Shown piece by piece: positions 6,338-12,605 of a DNA stretch of 18,053 bases (the first letter of the stretch is position 1; the number at the start of each line of letters is the position of its first letter). This DNA comes from an uncultured Succinivibrio sp. GTDB lineage: Bacteria > Pseudomonadota > Gammaproteobacteria > Enterobacterales > Succinivibrionaceae. A model generated the notes under the pieces. It was not told where the DNA came from and ran no database searches. It was given only the letters and a program-made list of their open reading frames with translations. The DNA lies in assembly GCA_900770725.1 (NCBI GenBank), contig CAAGLL010000054.1, positions 1-18,053 of the forward strand, read 5' to 3'. The position numbers and the translations under genes were made by a program.

Positions 6338-6398
6338 CGGGCGAACAGGCGCATGGGCTTTCAAGATTCAAGATCCGCGCAAGGCGCAGGAGGACGGC

Positions 6399-7076
6399 AT
6401 GTACGATGACATGACACAGGATGAACTGGACGAGGCCTGGAAGGTGCTCTGCACCAGGGTGCTGGGCTTTGCCATCGCGGGCGCTGAGATCACGCCGGAA
6501 TTGCTGGCCGAAACGATCCCCGGGCTGCCGCCTGAGTACTATCAGGACGCCATCTCGCAGATGCCCATCTACGTCATGGATATAAACAAGGCTGTGCGCA
6601 AGCTGTCAGGTCCGCTGCAGGATAAAGTGATCACCAAGCTGCTGGAGGTAGTCCGGAAAACCAACCCGCTAACCATGGATAATTTCATGGCCGAGCTTGC
6701 AAAAAGGGGCTACTACTTCAATAACGGCACCTACTCGCGCACCGATCCAAATACGCCCAGGCCTCATGGCGACGCCACGCGCGGCCCGGCCCGCGCGCGC
6801 AGGAACAGCATGACCGACGAGCGCAAGCAAAAGCTGCGTCAGGAAATCGCTGATGCGGAAGGACGGCTTGCCTCCATGCTCCAGAGCGTGATGCGGGAAA
6901 GTACCAAGGCCGCCGTGCTGGATTTCCGCATCAGGGACAAGGCGCTCCCCGGCAGCGCCCGCATGCGCCTTGAAACTGTGAAAAGCTATGCGGTGAGCGA
7001 CCACAGCTACCACTCAGAGGAACTGCGCAAGCTGCGCGACTACATAGGCAAGCTCAAGCGCGATCTCAACTCCTAA
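6399..7076 (+). CDS. Hypothetical protein with C-terminal coiled coil (225 aa)
   Basis: Not recognised. ATG at 6399 follows GGAGGA at good spacing and the frame has normal codon use, so it is probably a real gene. No signal peptide or membrane segment is seen; it should be cytosolic. Residues 1-110 look helical (TQDELDEAWKVLCTRVLGF, DKVITKLLEVVRK). About 115-140 is a basic, Pro/Arg-rich linker (NTPRPHGDATRGPARARRN). Residues 140-225 are charged heptad-like helices ending in SEELRKLRDYIGKLKRDLNS, likely a coiled coil. It lies 61 bases past the AAA-like gene with no terminator between, so the two are probably co-transcribed. A partner or regulator role for the neighbour is only a guess. Confidence 0.75.
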   Translation: MYDDMTQDELDEAWKVLCTRVLGFAIAGAEITPELLAETIPGLPPEYYQDAISQMPIYVMDINKAVRKLSGPLQDKVITKLLEVVRKTNPLTMDNFMAELAKRGYYFNNGTYSRTDPNTPRPHGDATRGPARARRNSMTDERKQKLRQEIADAEGRLASMLQSVMRESTKAAVLDFRIRDKALPGSARMRLETVKSYAVSDHSYHSEELRKLRDYIGKLKRDLNS

Positions 7077-7108
7077 GCCCTGCCCGCCCCTTGAGAAGGG
7101 CAGGCTTT
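7077..7108 (+). terminator. Hairpin between convergent genes
   Basis: CTGCCC (7080-7085) pairs with GGGCAG (7098-7103), extended outward by GC pairs and followed by CTTTCCTT on the plus strand. It lies directly after the stop of the 225-aa gene and just before the stop of the minus-strand flavodoxin remnant, and could serve both. Confidence 0.6.
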
Positions 7109-7111
7109 CCT

Positions 7112-7745
7112 TCACTGCCGCCTGGCCTCAAGCCCAAGCTCACTCACCCATTTACGAACTTCCTGCGGGATGTCCTCGTCCGCGACATCCGATCTTGAGA
7201 TGGCAAGGCCCTTGAGGACCTTCGCCGAAGGCTCAAGGCGCCTTATCTCATCGTCGGTGCCGCCTAAGCGGCTGCCGCCATGGACGGTGAACGGAGCTAT
7301 CCGCTTTCCAGAGAAGCGAGCTTGTCGAACATGGCGTGAAGCGCCATGGGCATGCCGTACCACCAGATGGGTAGCCTACGAACACCGTGTCGTAGGCTGG
7401 GAGATCAGGCAGCGCCTTGAGCTCGGGGCGCGCGTTGCGCTCGGCCTCGCCCTTGGCAAACTTCGTGAGCGCCTCGTGCTCTCTTGGGTACTGCTCCACC
7501 GTCTCAAGGCGGAAGAGATCGGCCCCCGCGTCCCTGGCCGCTAGTTCCGCCACGTACTGGTTGCTGTCCTTGACCTGCCCGTCGCGCCACAGCGCGCTGG
7601 CCCCTGAGACGGCATCGACGCCGCGCGGCCCCGCGTTTGACTGCTCAGGCTCTGAGAAATAGATGGCAAGGCTCTTGGAGTGAGCCTGCGGCATGGCGAA
7701 GGCGAGGGCGGCCGCGGCGGCGGCAAATGCTAGTGCGTGCTTCAT
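7112..7745 (-). pseudogene. Exported flavodoxin-family protein, broken by two frameshifts
   Basis: The ATG at 7745 (GGAGG upstream) starts a signal peptide (MKHALAFAAAAAALAFAMPQAHS) followed by a flavodoxin_4-like domain: SLAIYFSEPEQSNAGP, GADLFRLETVEQYP, LPAYDTVFVGYP. After GYP the frame is lost at about 7369-7371; the -1 frame continues as WWYGMPMALHAMFDKL, the expected next strand and helix. A second single-base loss at about 7316/7317 moves to a third frame reading FSGKRIAPFTVHGGSRLGG down to the TGA at 7112-7114. Adding one base at each point restores a full protein of about 210 residues. The gene would encode a periplasmic flavodoxin-like redox protein. As written it is nonfunctional; base errors in the sequence are an alternative explanation. 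Confidence 0.85.
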
Positions 7746-7892
7746 GGAAAATCCTCCCGGTGGCATTGCCTTCAATCCTAGGGAGGAGCGCGGCCTTGCG
7801 ACAATGCCGCTTTTGCAACGCCCCATGCAAAAGGCGCAAGGCAGGGGCGGCAAGGCCCCATCTTGGGGATGGGGCCTTGCTTTTGAGGAGTT
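7746..7892. other. Intergenic stretch with two hairpins
   Basis: No gene is seen. It holds a 13-bp perfect stem (7850-7862 with 7868-7880, GCAAGGCCCCATC and its complement), followed on the plus strand by TTTT although no plus-strand gene ends here. A second, shorter repeat lies near 7810-7835 (CTTTTGCA/TGCAAAAG). For the minus-strand gene ending at 7893, the large hairpin starts 13 bases past the stop and may end or stabilise its mRNA, although no U-tract follows in that direction. Confidence 0.5.
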
Positions 7893-8534
7893 TCACGGGA
7901 ACTGGCGCGGTCCGCCTACCTTGGTGAAGCCGCCCGGGGTGCCGCCCGGGCCGCCTGCGATGCCGTCGAAGGCGCGCTTCTCCGAGGCCATCGAGACCGA
8001 GGTCTCGTCGTCCACCGAGTAGAGCTTGGGGTTGGTGCGGTCGAGGAAGACCCGCACGAGCTGCTCCTGGCGGAACTCGTAGCGGAAGCCGCGCTTTACC
8101 GGCCCCGTGAAGAACCTCGGCGCCCGGCTCCCAGTCTCCTTGTAGAGGATCGCGCTCTTGAGCGTCGAAAGCGGGCGCAGGAGCCTGGAGTCGTCGAAGA
8201 TGACGATCGCGTAGGCCTCGCAGAGGATCGGGTACTGCGAGGTGCGCAGCAGCTTGCGCAGCCTCATGTAGGCGGCAAGGCGCCCCAGGTAGAAGACGAT
8301 GTAGATGATGCAGAGCGCGAAGAGCATCTCAAAGTAGCGCCCCGGGAAGACATCCTGCCTGCCTGCAAGGCTCAGGCACCACAGCAGGCACAACAGCGCC
8401 GCGACCAGGAAGAACGAGATCCCAAGCTGCTTCCTGCACACCGTGTCCACGGTGTTCACACTGAACCTGACGCCCGACTCGTTGAGCCGCGACTTCAGGT
8501 AGACGTTGGCAGGAAGCCTGATGGTCTTGCGCAA
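7893..8534 (-). CDS. Two-helix membrane protein of unknown function (213 aa), downstream of putP
   Basis: Not recognised. Two adjacent hydrophobic helices (about residues 37-57, LGISFFLVAALLCLLWCLSL, and 67-87, YFEMLFALCIIYIVFYLG) follow a basic N-terminus, then a cytosolic-looking domain of about 115 residues (LCEAYAIVIFDDSRLLRPL, FRQEQLVRVFLDRTNPKLYSVDDET). The tail is Gly/Pro-rich (GGPGGTPGGFTKVGGP). The short hairpin between helices and the soluble PH-like or YcxB-like layout suggest a membrane-tethered domain, but this is only an impression. The start is TTG at 8534 with GGAGGA just upstream, 16 bases after the putP stop, so the gene is in the putP operon and may be translated by re-initiation. 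Confidence 0.75.
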   Translation of the reverse strand: MRKTIRLPANVYLKSRLNESGVRFSVNTVDTVCRKQLGISFFLVAALLCLLWCLSLAGRQDVFPGRYFEMLFALCIIYIVFYLGRLAAYMRLRKLLRTSQYPILCEAYAIVIFDDSRLLRPLSTLKSAILYKETGSRAPRFFTGPVKRGFRYEFRQEQLVRVFLDRTNPKLYSVDDETSVSMASEKRAFDGIAGGPGGTPGGFTKVGGPRQFP

Positions 8535-8550
8535 ATTTCCTCCGTCGCCC

Positions 8551-10026
8551 TCAGCGGTCCTTCACCTCTTCCCAGAACTCCTTCTCAAGCCCGTCGTAAA
8601 GCTCGGCGCAGCCGTCCTTGCGCGAGGTGAGCAGCGAGACTATCACGATGGCCGCCGATGAGAAGATGAAGCCGGGCACCAATGAGTATAAACCAAGGAG
8701 CGCCCAGTGCTCCCAGAGGATGACCGTGGCGGCGCCGACCACCATGCCGGCCAGGCAGCCCTTGAGGTTCATCCTCCTCCAGAACAGCGAGAGCACCACG
8801 GCAGGCCCGAACGAGGCGCCAAAACCCGCCCAGGCGTAGGAGACGAGCTTCAGGATCCCCGAGTTCGGATCGGTGGCGATGATGAAGGCGATGGCCGCGA
8901 CCAGGAGCAGCATCAGGCGCCCCACCCAGACGAGCTCAGTCTGCGAGGCCTGCGGGCGGAAGAGCCTCCTGTAGAAGTCGGCGGTGAGCGTGGTCGAGGC
9001 GACCAGCAGCTGGCAGGAGAGCGTGCTCATGATGGCAGCGAGGATCGCCGAGAGCAGGATGCCCGCGACCCACGGGGTGAAGAGGGTCTGGGTCACGATG
9101 ATGAAGATCTGCTCGGGGTTGGAGATGGAGACTTCGGGGTGGTGCGCGGCAAAGGCGTTGCCGTAGAGCCCGATGAGCACGGCGCCCAGCAGGCAGAGGA
9201 TCATCCAGGAGATGGAGATGCGGCGCGCGCCGCCCATGCCGCGCACGCTCTTGGCGGCCATGAAGCGCACCAGGATGTGCGGCTGGCCGACGTAGCCCAG
9301 GCCCCAGCCTGCAAACGAGATGATGCTTATGAAGGAGACGCCCTTCATGAAGGTCATCAGCGACTCGTCCTTGGCCGCCACCGCGGCGTTGGCCGCCTCG
9401 ATGCCGCCTGCGTCCGAGAACATGAAGATCGGGGTGATCACGAGGGCGAAGGCCATAAGCGTGGCCTGTACCGTGTCGGTCCAGGAGACGGCAAGGAAGC
9501 CGCCGATGAAGACGTAGAGGATGGTGGAGGCCGCGCCGATGATGAGCGCGTTGGAGTAGTCCATGTTGAAGGTCTGCTCGAAGAGCCTGGCCCCCGAGAC
9601 CATGCCCGAGGCGCAGTACACCACGAAGAAGATCAATATGATCACCGCGGCGAACACCGCGCTGATGCGCCTTTTGTCTTTAAAGCGCGCGGCGAAGTAG
9701 TCAGGCAGCGTCAGCGCGTCGGCGGCGTTGGCCGTGAACGAGCGCAGCCTGGCGGCGACGAACTTCCAGTTGCACCACTGCCCGACGGTAAGGCCGATCG
9801 CGATCCAAGACGCCGAGAGGCCGGTCACGAACAGCCCGCCCGGCAGTCCCATGAGGAGCCAGCCTGACATGTCCGAGGCGCCGGCCGAGAGCGCGGTGAC
9901 TATCTTGCCCAGGCGGCGGCCGCCTAGGACGTAGTCGTTTAGCGAATTGGTGGATCTGGCGGCGATGATGCCGATTACCAGCATCCCGAAGATGTAGACG
10001 ATGAATGTGGTTGTGGTGGTGATCAT
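8551..10026 (-). CDS. putP: Sodium/proline symporter PutP (491 aa)
   Basis: An inner-membrane transporter of the sodium:solute symporter family that takes up proline with Na+. It follows E. coli PutP closely along its length: VYIFGMLVIGIIAARST, LGGRRLGKIVTALSAGASDM (Asp52 corresponding to the Na+-linked Asp55), GWLLMGLPGG, FIGGFLAVSWTDTVQA, GWGLGYVGQPHILVRFMAA, and ILLSAILAAIMSTLSCQLLV containing the Ser-Thr pair implicated in Na+ binding. Around 13 membrane helices are expected. The start is set at the ATG at 10026 (MITTTTTFIVYIFG); the frame stays open upstream to 10137, but those residues are not family-like. A TATCAT box (10056-10061) lies about 30 bases upstream without an obvious -35. 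No putA or putR is adjacent, so proline use for nutrition or osmoprotection cannot be told apart. Confidence 0.96.
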   Translation of the reverse strand: MITTTTTFIVYIFGMLVIGIIAARSTNSLNDYVLGGRRLGKIVTALSAGASDMSGWLLMGLPGGLFVTGLSASWIAIGLTVGQWCNWKFVAARLRSFTANAADALTLPDYFAARFKDKRRISAVFAAVIILIFFVVYCASGMVSGARLFEQTFNMDYSNALIIGAASTILYVFIGGFLAVSWTDTVQATLMAFALVITPIFMFSDAGGIEAANAAVAAKDESLMTFMKGVSFISIISFAGWGLGYVGQPHILVRFMAAKSVRGMGGARRISISWMILCLLGAVLIGLYGNAFAAHHPEVSISNPEQIFIIVTQTLFTPWVAGILLSAILAAIMSTLSCQLLVASTTLTADFYRRLFRPQASQTELVWVGRLMLLLVAAIAFIIATDPNSGILKLVSYAWAGFGASFGPAVVLSLFWRRMNLKGCLAGMVVGAATVILWEHWALLGLYSLVPGFIFSSAAIVIVSLLTSRKDGCAELYDGLEKEFWEEVKDR

Positions 10027-10152
10027 TGTTGAAGTCCTGTCTGTAGGATTTTGAAATGATACCAAAAAGCCAGGTTGGGCGTTTTTGCTTGCCCATCGCA
10101 CCTTGCTGGAGCACCCTGGGGCGCGGGCATGACCCATGATGAGACATGACTG

Positions 10153-10177
10153 AAAAAAGCCCGCGCGAGGCGGGCTT
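10153..10177 (-). terminator. Rho-independent terminator of the chemoreceptor gene
   Basis: AAGCCCGC (10157-10164) pairs with GCGGGCTT (10170-10177), and on the minus strand the stem runs into TTTTTT. It lies about 20 bases past the stop at 10196. Confidence 0.9.
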
Positions 10178-10195
10178 GCAGGACTACGGGAAACT

Positions 10196-11803
10196 TCAGA
10201 TTTTGAAGTGGGAGATCGCGTTGAGCATGTCGCTTAGGACCTTCTCGGTGCTCTCAAGGCTCGTCACCGAGTCCTCGACAATGGTGTTCAGTCCCTTGGC
10301 CGCGTCGGTGATCTGCTGCATGTTCGAGGAGACCTCGGAGGTCGCGGTGGTCTGCTCCTCGGCGGCCGTGGCGATCTGCGCTATCTGATCGCTCACGTCC
10401 TTGACCTTGCTCGAGATGGAATCGAGCTTGCCTGAGACCTTGCCGGCGTTCTCGGCCAGGGAGTTCATATTCTCAAGGGAGCCGGTGATCGAGTCGTTGG
10501 CCGCGCTGGCGTCGCTTTGGATCTGCGCGACCATCTTGGTGATCTGCTGGGTCGAAGAGGCGGTGCGGGACGCCAGGGCACGGACTTCGTCGGCAACGAC
10601 CGCGAAGCCCTTGCCGGCCTCGCCGGCGCGGGCGGCCTCGATGGCGGCGTTCAGTGCCAGCAGGTTGGTCTGGCCTGCGATGTCCTCGATGGTCTGGACG
10701 ATCGAGCCGACCTTGTCGGATTGCTCGACCAGCGCCTTGATGAGTTCGGCGTCCTGGTTGGACTTGGAAACCTGGGCGCGGATGCCGTTGATGGTGTCCT
10801 CAACCATCTTCACGCCGGAAGAGGTGGTCTCGTTGGAGGACTCGGCAGTCTGGGAAGCTCGCTCGCAGTTCTTGGCGATGTCGGCGGTGGTGGAGACCAT
10901 CTCGTCGGATGCGGCGGCGACGGTCAGCGATCTGTTCTGGGTCTGCTGGGCGGCGTCGACGATCTTGCCGGCGGTATCCTTGATGCCATTGATGCACTGC
11001 TCGACGTTCTCAGAGGTGTCCATGATCAGGTGGATGGAAGAGGCCAGCTCGCTGCGCATGGTCTCGAGGGATCTGAAGATCTTGCCAAACTCATCGCCCC
11101 TGTGGGTGCTAATCTTCTGGCTCAGGTCGCCAGTGGAGAGGACCTTGGAGATCCTAAGCACCTTGGAGATGCCGGAGTTGAGGGTTGACGAAATCCAGTA
11201 GGCAAGGTAGGCGCACACCAGCACGATCACGCCTGCGAGCACCGCGGTGGTGGTGATGTTGCTCTCGATGGAGTCAGCAGCCTGCTGCGCCTGGTCGACC
11301 TGCATGCCGATGACCTTGCCGAGGTCGTCGGTGATGGAGAGGTACATCGGGTCGAGAATGCCGACTATCTCGTCCTTGGCCGCCTCGAGATCGCCCTTCT
11401 GGAGCTTGGGGATCATGTTGTTCCTGATGTCGGATAGGTAATTCGGGGCGATCTGCTTGATGTTGCCGATCTCCTTGGTGTAGCGGTTGGTCTGCAGGTT
11501 GCCGATGGCCTTGGAGAAGTCGTCGAGGTCGGCGGACAACGCGTCGATCTGCTCAGCCGAGGCGGGGCCCTGGGCCATGCTCATGTTCTGGATCTTGAGG
11601 TGGGCCGCCCTGATGGCCTTCATCGTCGAGAACGTGCGGTTGAAGCGCACCTCGAGGATGTTGTTGGCAGTGCTTGCCAGCTCTGAAGTGGCCACCGAGT
11701 GGCGGATCGACTGCACCGCCAGGAAGATGATGACCAATGAGAGGATCGTGAAGACGAATATCAGCTTGGCTTTGACGCTGACGTTGTAGAACTTGAAAAC
11801 CAT
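10196..11803 (-). CDS. Methyl-accepting chemotaxis protein (535 aa)
   Basis: A transmembrane chemoreceptor that controls the kinase CheA through CheW. TM1 is at about residues 12-33 (KLIFVFTILSLVIIFLAVQS), followed by a periplasmic four-helix-bundle type sensor of about 150 residues and TM2 at about 186-205 (AVLAGVIVLVCAYLAYWI). A HAMP linker runs to about 258. The cytoplasmic coiled coil contains the hallmark hairpin tip IAGQTNLLALNAAIEAARAG, then EAGKGFAVVADEVRALA (about 374-411). There is no C-terminal CheR-binding pentapeptide; the protein ends SDMLNAISHFKI. The ligand is unknown. ATG at 11803 has GAGGT about 11 bases upstream. A sigma28-like promoter lies about 150 bases upstream. No other chemotaxis or flagellar gene is nearby, which is common for stand-alone receptors. 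Confidence 0.95.
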   Translation of the reverse strand: MVFKFYNVSVKAKLIFVFTILSLVIIFLAVQSIRHSVATSELASTANNILEVRFNRTFSTMKAIRAAHLKIQNMSMAQGPASAEQIDALSADLDDFSKAIGNLQTNRYTKEIGNIKQIAPNYLSDIRNNMIPKLQKGDLEAAKDEIVGILDPMYLSITDDLGKVIGMQVDQAQQAADSIESNITTTAVLAGVIVLVCAYLAYWISSTLNSGISKVLRISKVLSTGDLSQKISTHRGDEFGKIFRSLETMRSELASSIHLIMDTSENVEQCINGIKDTAGKIVDAAQQTQNRSLTVAAASDEMVSTTADIAKNCERASQTAESSNETTSSGVKMVEDTINGIRAQVSKSNQDAELIKALVEQSDKVGSIVQTIEDIAGQTNLLALNAAIEAARAGEAGKGFAVVADEVRALASRTASSTQQITKMVAQIQSDASAANDSITGSLENMNSLAENAGKVSGKLDSISSKVKDVSDQIAQIATAAEEQTTATSEVSSNMQQITDAAKGLNTIVEDSVTSLESTEKVLSDMLNAISHFKI

Positions 11804-11896
11804 CTAGTAGCAAACCTCAATCAAACGGCGGACACTTTATTGTTCTTGTTGTTCAGGCAGCCCGTACCGCATTGGCCGCCTTGTCCAATCAAGCGC

Positions 11897-11922
11897 AAAA
11901 GGACGGCTGCCATAATCCGTCC
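11897..11922 (-). promoter_or_regulatory. Terminator-like hairpin in the chemoreceptor leader
   Basis: On the minus strand GGACGG (11917-11922) pairs with CCGTCC (11901-11906) across a 10-base loop, followed by TTTT (11897-11900). It lies between the proposed transcription start and the receptor ATG, so it could act as a weak attenuator. The stem is only 6 bp. Confidence 0.3.
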
Positions 11923-11954
11923 GCCCTGTTGCACTTCATGAACCGCTCGCCTCA

Positions 11955-11981
11955 TTATCGGCAATAAAGGATAGCTTTTGA
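11955..11981 (-). promoter_or_regulatory. Sigma28 (FliA)-like promoter of the chemoreceptor gene
   Basis: The minus strand has GCCGATAA (11955-11962), an exact match to the enterobacterial FliA -10 consensus. About 11 bases upstream is TCAAAAGC, only a weak match to TAAAGTTT. Its place upstream of a chemoreceptor, a classic FliA target, makes it credible. Confidence 0.5.
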
Positions 11982-12141
11982 ATAGCGACCAATAATTTTT
12001 TATGTTTTGTAAAACAAAAAAACTTTTGCCTTGTCCAGCCGGTTGTACAGCCATTTTTAGGTTATTTCCATTCCGCTGGATATTGTCAATTTTGTACATT
12101 TATTACCATCAGATGAAAAGCAGCATCTGCCATGCAAGAGG

Positions 12142-12538
12142 ATCGAGTAGAGGGAGTTTTCGCTCGCCCATCTCACACTGCGCGGACGTGCGGTTCTCGC
12201 ATCCCCGGCGGGTACTACGCACTCTGCTGACTTCCGCCTATTCGCTGTTGCCAGCCTTGCGGCCTGGGCGGATCTCCCCGGGTAGGAACGCACTCTTCCT
12301 CTCCTTCCGCCTGTCGCCTTTACATCTGCGGATCTGGTTGGATACCGGGCTTCGCGATATCTTGCACGCTCGCCCTCCGCGCATGCCTAAGACGCTTCCT
12401 GTTCGTCAGGCCGGAGATTTGCTAGCCGCTTCCTTCAGCCTGCGCGTTGCCGTGCACGCCTTGCGGTTGGCTGACCCTTGCCTCCAACGGCCGGGTTCGG
12501 GACTTTCACCCTATAGATTGCGCTCATGCCGAGCACAC
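12142..12538 (-). mobile_element. ORF-less group IIC intron (degenerate relic, 397 nt)
   Basis: On the minus strand the element begins GTGTGCTCGGCATGAGCGCA and continues CTATAGGGTGAAAGTCCCGA. This is the 5' end of group IIC introns such as the Oceanobacillus iheyensis intron. Further matches in order are CTGAAGGAAGCGG, TACCCGGGGAGATCC, GGAAGTCAGCAGAG with CGTAGTA (domain III), GGATGCG...CGCACGTCC (domain V), GTGTGAGA and a domain VI stem ending CTACTCGAT, with an A seven bases from the end as branch point. The 5' exon ends TCTTG and a CAAGA (12360-12364) sits where EBS1 falls in the O. iheyensis intron, so IBS1/EBS1 pair. Domain IV with the reverse transcriptase is missing, and domain III runs almost straight into domain V, whose lower stem looks mismatched. 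It is probably immobile and may not splice. Boundaries are by eye. Confidence 0.85.
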
Positions 12539-12542
12539 CAAG

Positions 12543-12570
12543 AAAAAACCGGCCATATGGCCGGTTTTTT
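12543..12570. terminator. Bidirectional terminator of nadE, target of the group IIC intron
   Basis: A perfect 28-base palindrome: A6, CCGGCCAT, ATGGCCGG, T6. On the minus strand it ends nadE transcripts, and the intron begins four bases after the U-tract. Such a hairpin plus U-tract is the known insertion site type of group IIC introns. Confidence 0.9.
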
Positions 12571-12581
12571 CCCAAGCGGGA

Positions 12582-12600
12582 GGCTCCGTCACACGGAGCC
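12582..12600 (-). terminator. Second hairpin directly after nadE
   Basis: GGCTCCGT (12582-12589) pairs with ACGGAGCC (12593-12600), six bases past the nadE stop. It has no U-tract of its own. It may stabilise the mRNA 3' end ahead of the main terminator. Confidence 0.5.
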
Positions 12601-12605
12601 TTGCA

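Larger units (their letters stand above)
11820..12141. other. Chemoreceptor leader and AT-rich spacer
   Basis: No convincing gene. From right to left it holds the 3' flank of the intron relic, an AT-rich stretch with the palindrome TGTTTTGTAAAACA (12003-12016) and a small inverted repeat CAGATG/CATCTG (12110-12129), then the sigma28-like promoter and long leader of the chemoreceptor gene. Confidence 0.5.

Noticed and set aside
8707..9867. 386-aa plus-strand open frame opposite putP
   Set aside because: Its composition (Gly/Arg/Asp/His-rich, no family features) is that of an antisense shadow of the well-supported putP gene.
11821..12099. 92-aa minus-strand frame, or its 30-aa 3' part, just before the chemoreceptor
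   Set aside because: It starts upstream of the likely sigma28 start, has no good ribosome-binding site and no family features. A short leader peptide cannot be excluded but is not supported.
12142..12200. Short ATG frame (ATGGGCGAGCGAAAACTC...) as a remnant reverse transcriptase start
   Set aside because: The same bases fit domain VI of the intron, including the 3' end CTACTCGAT, far better than an intron-encoded protein start.
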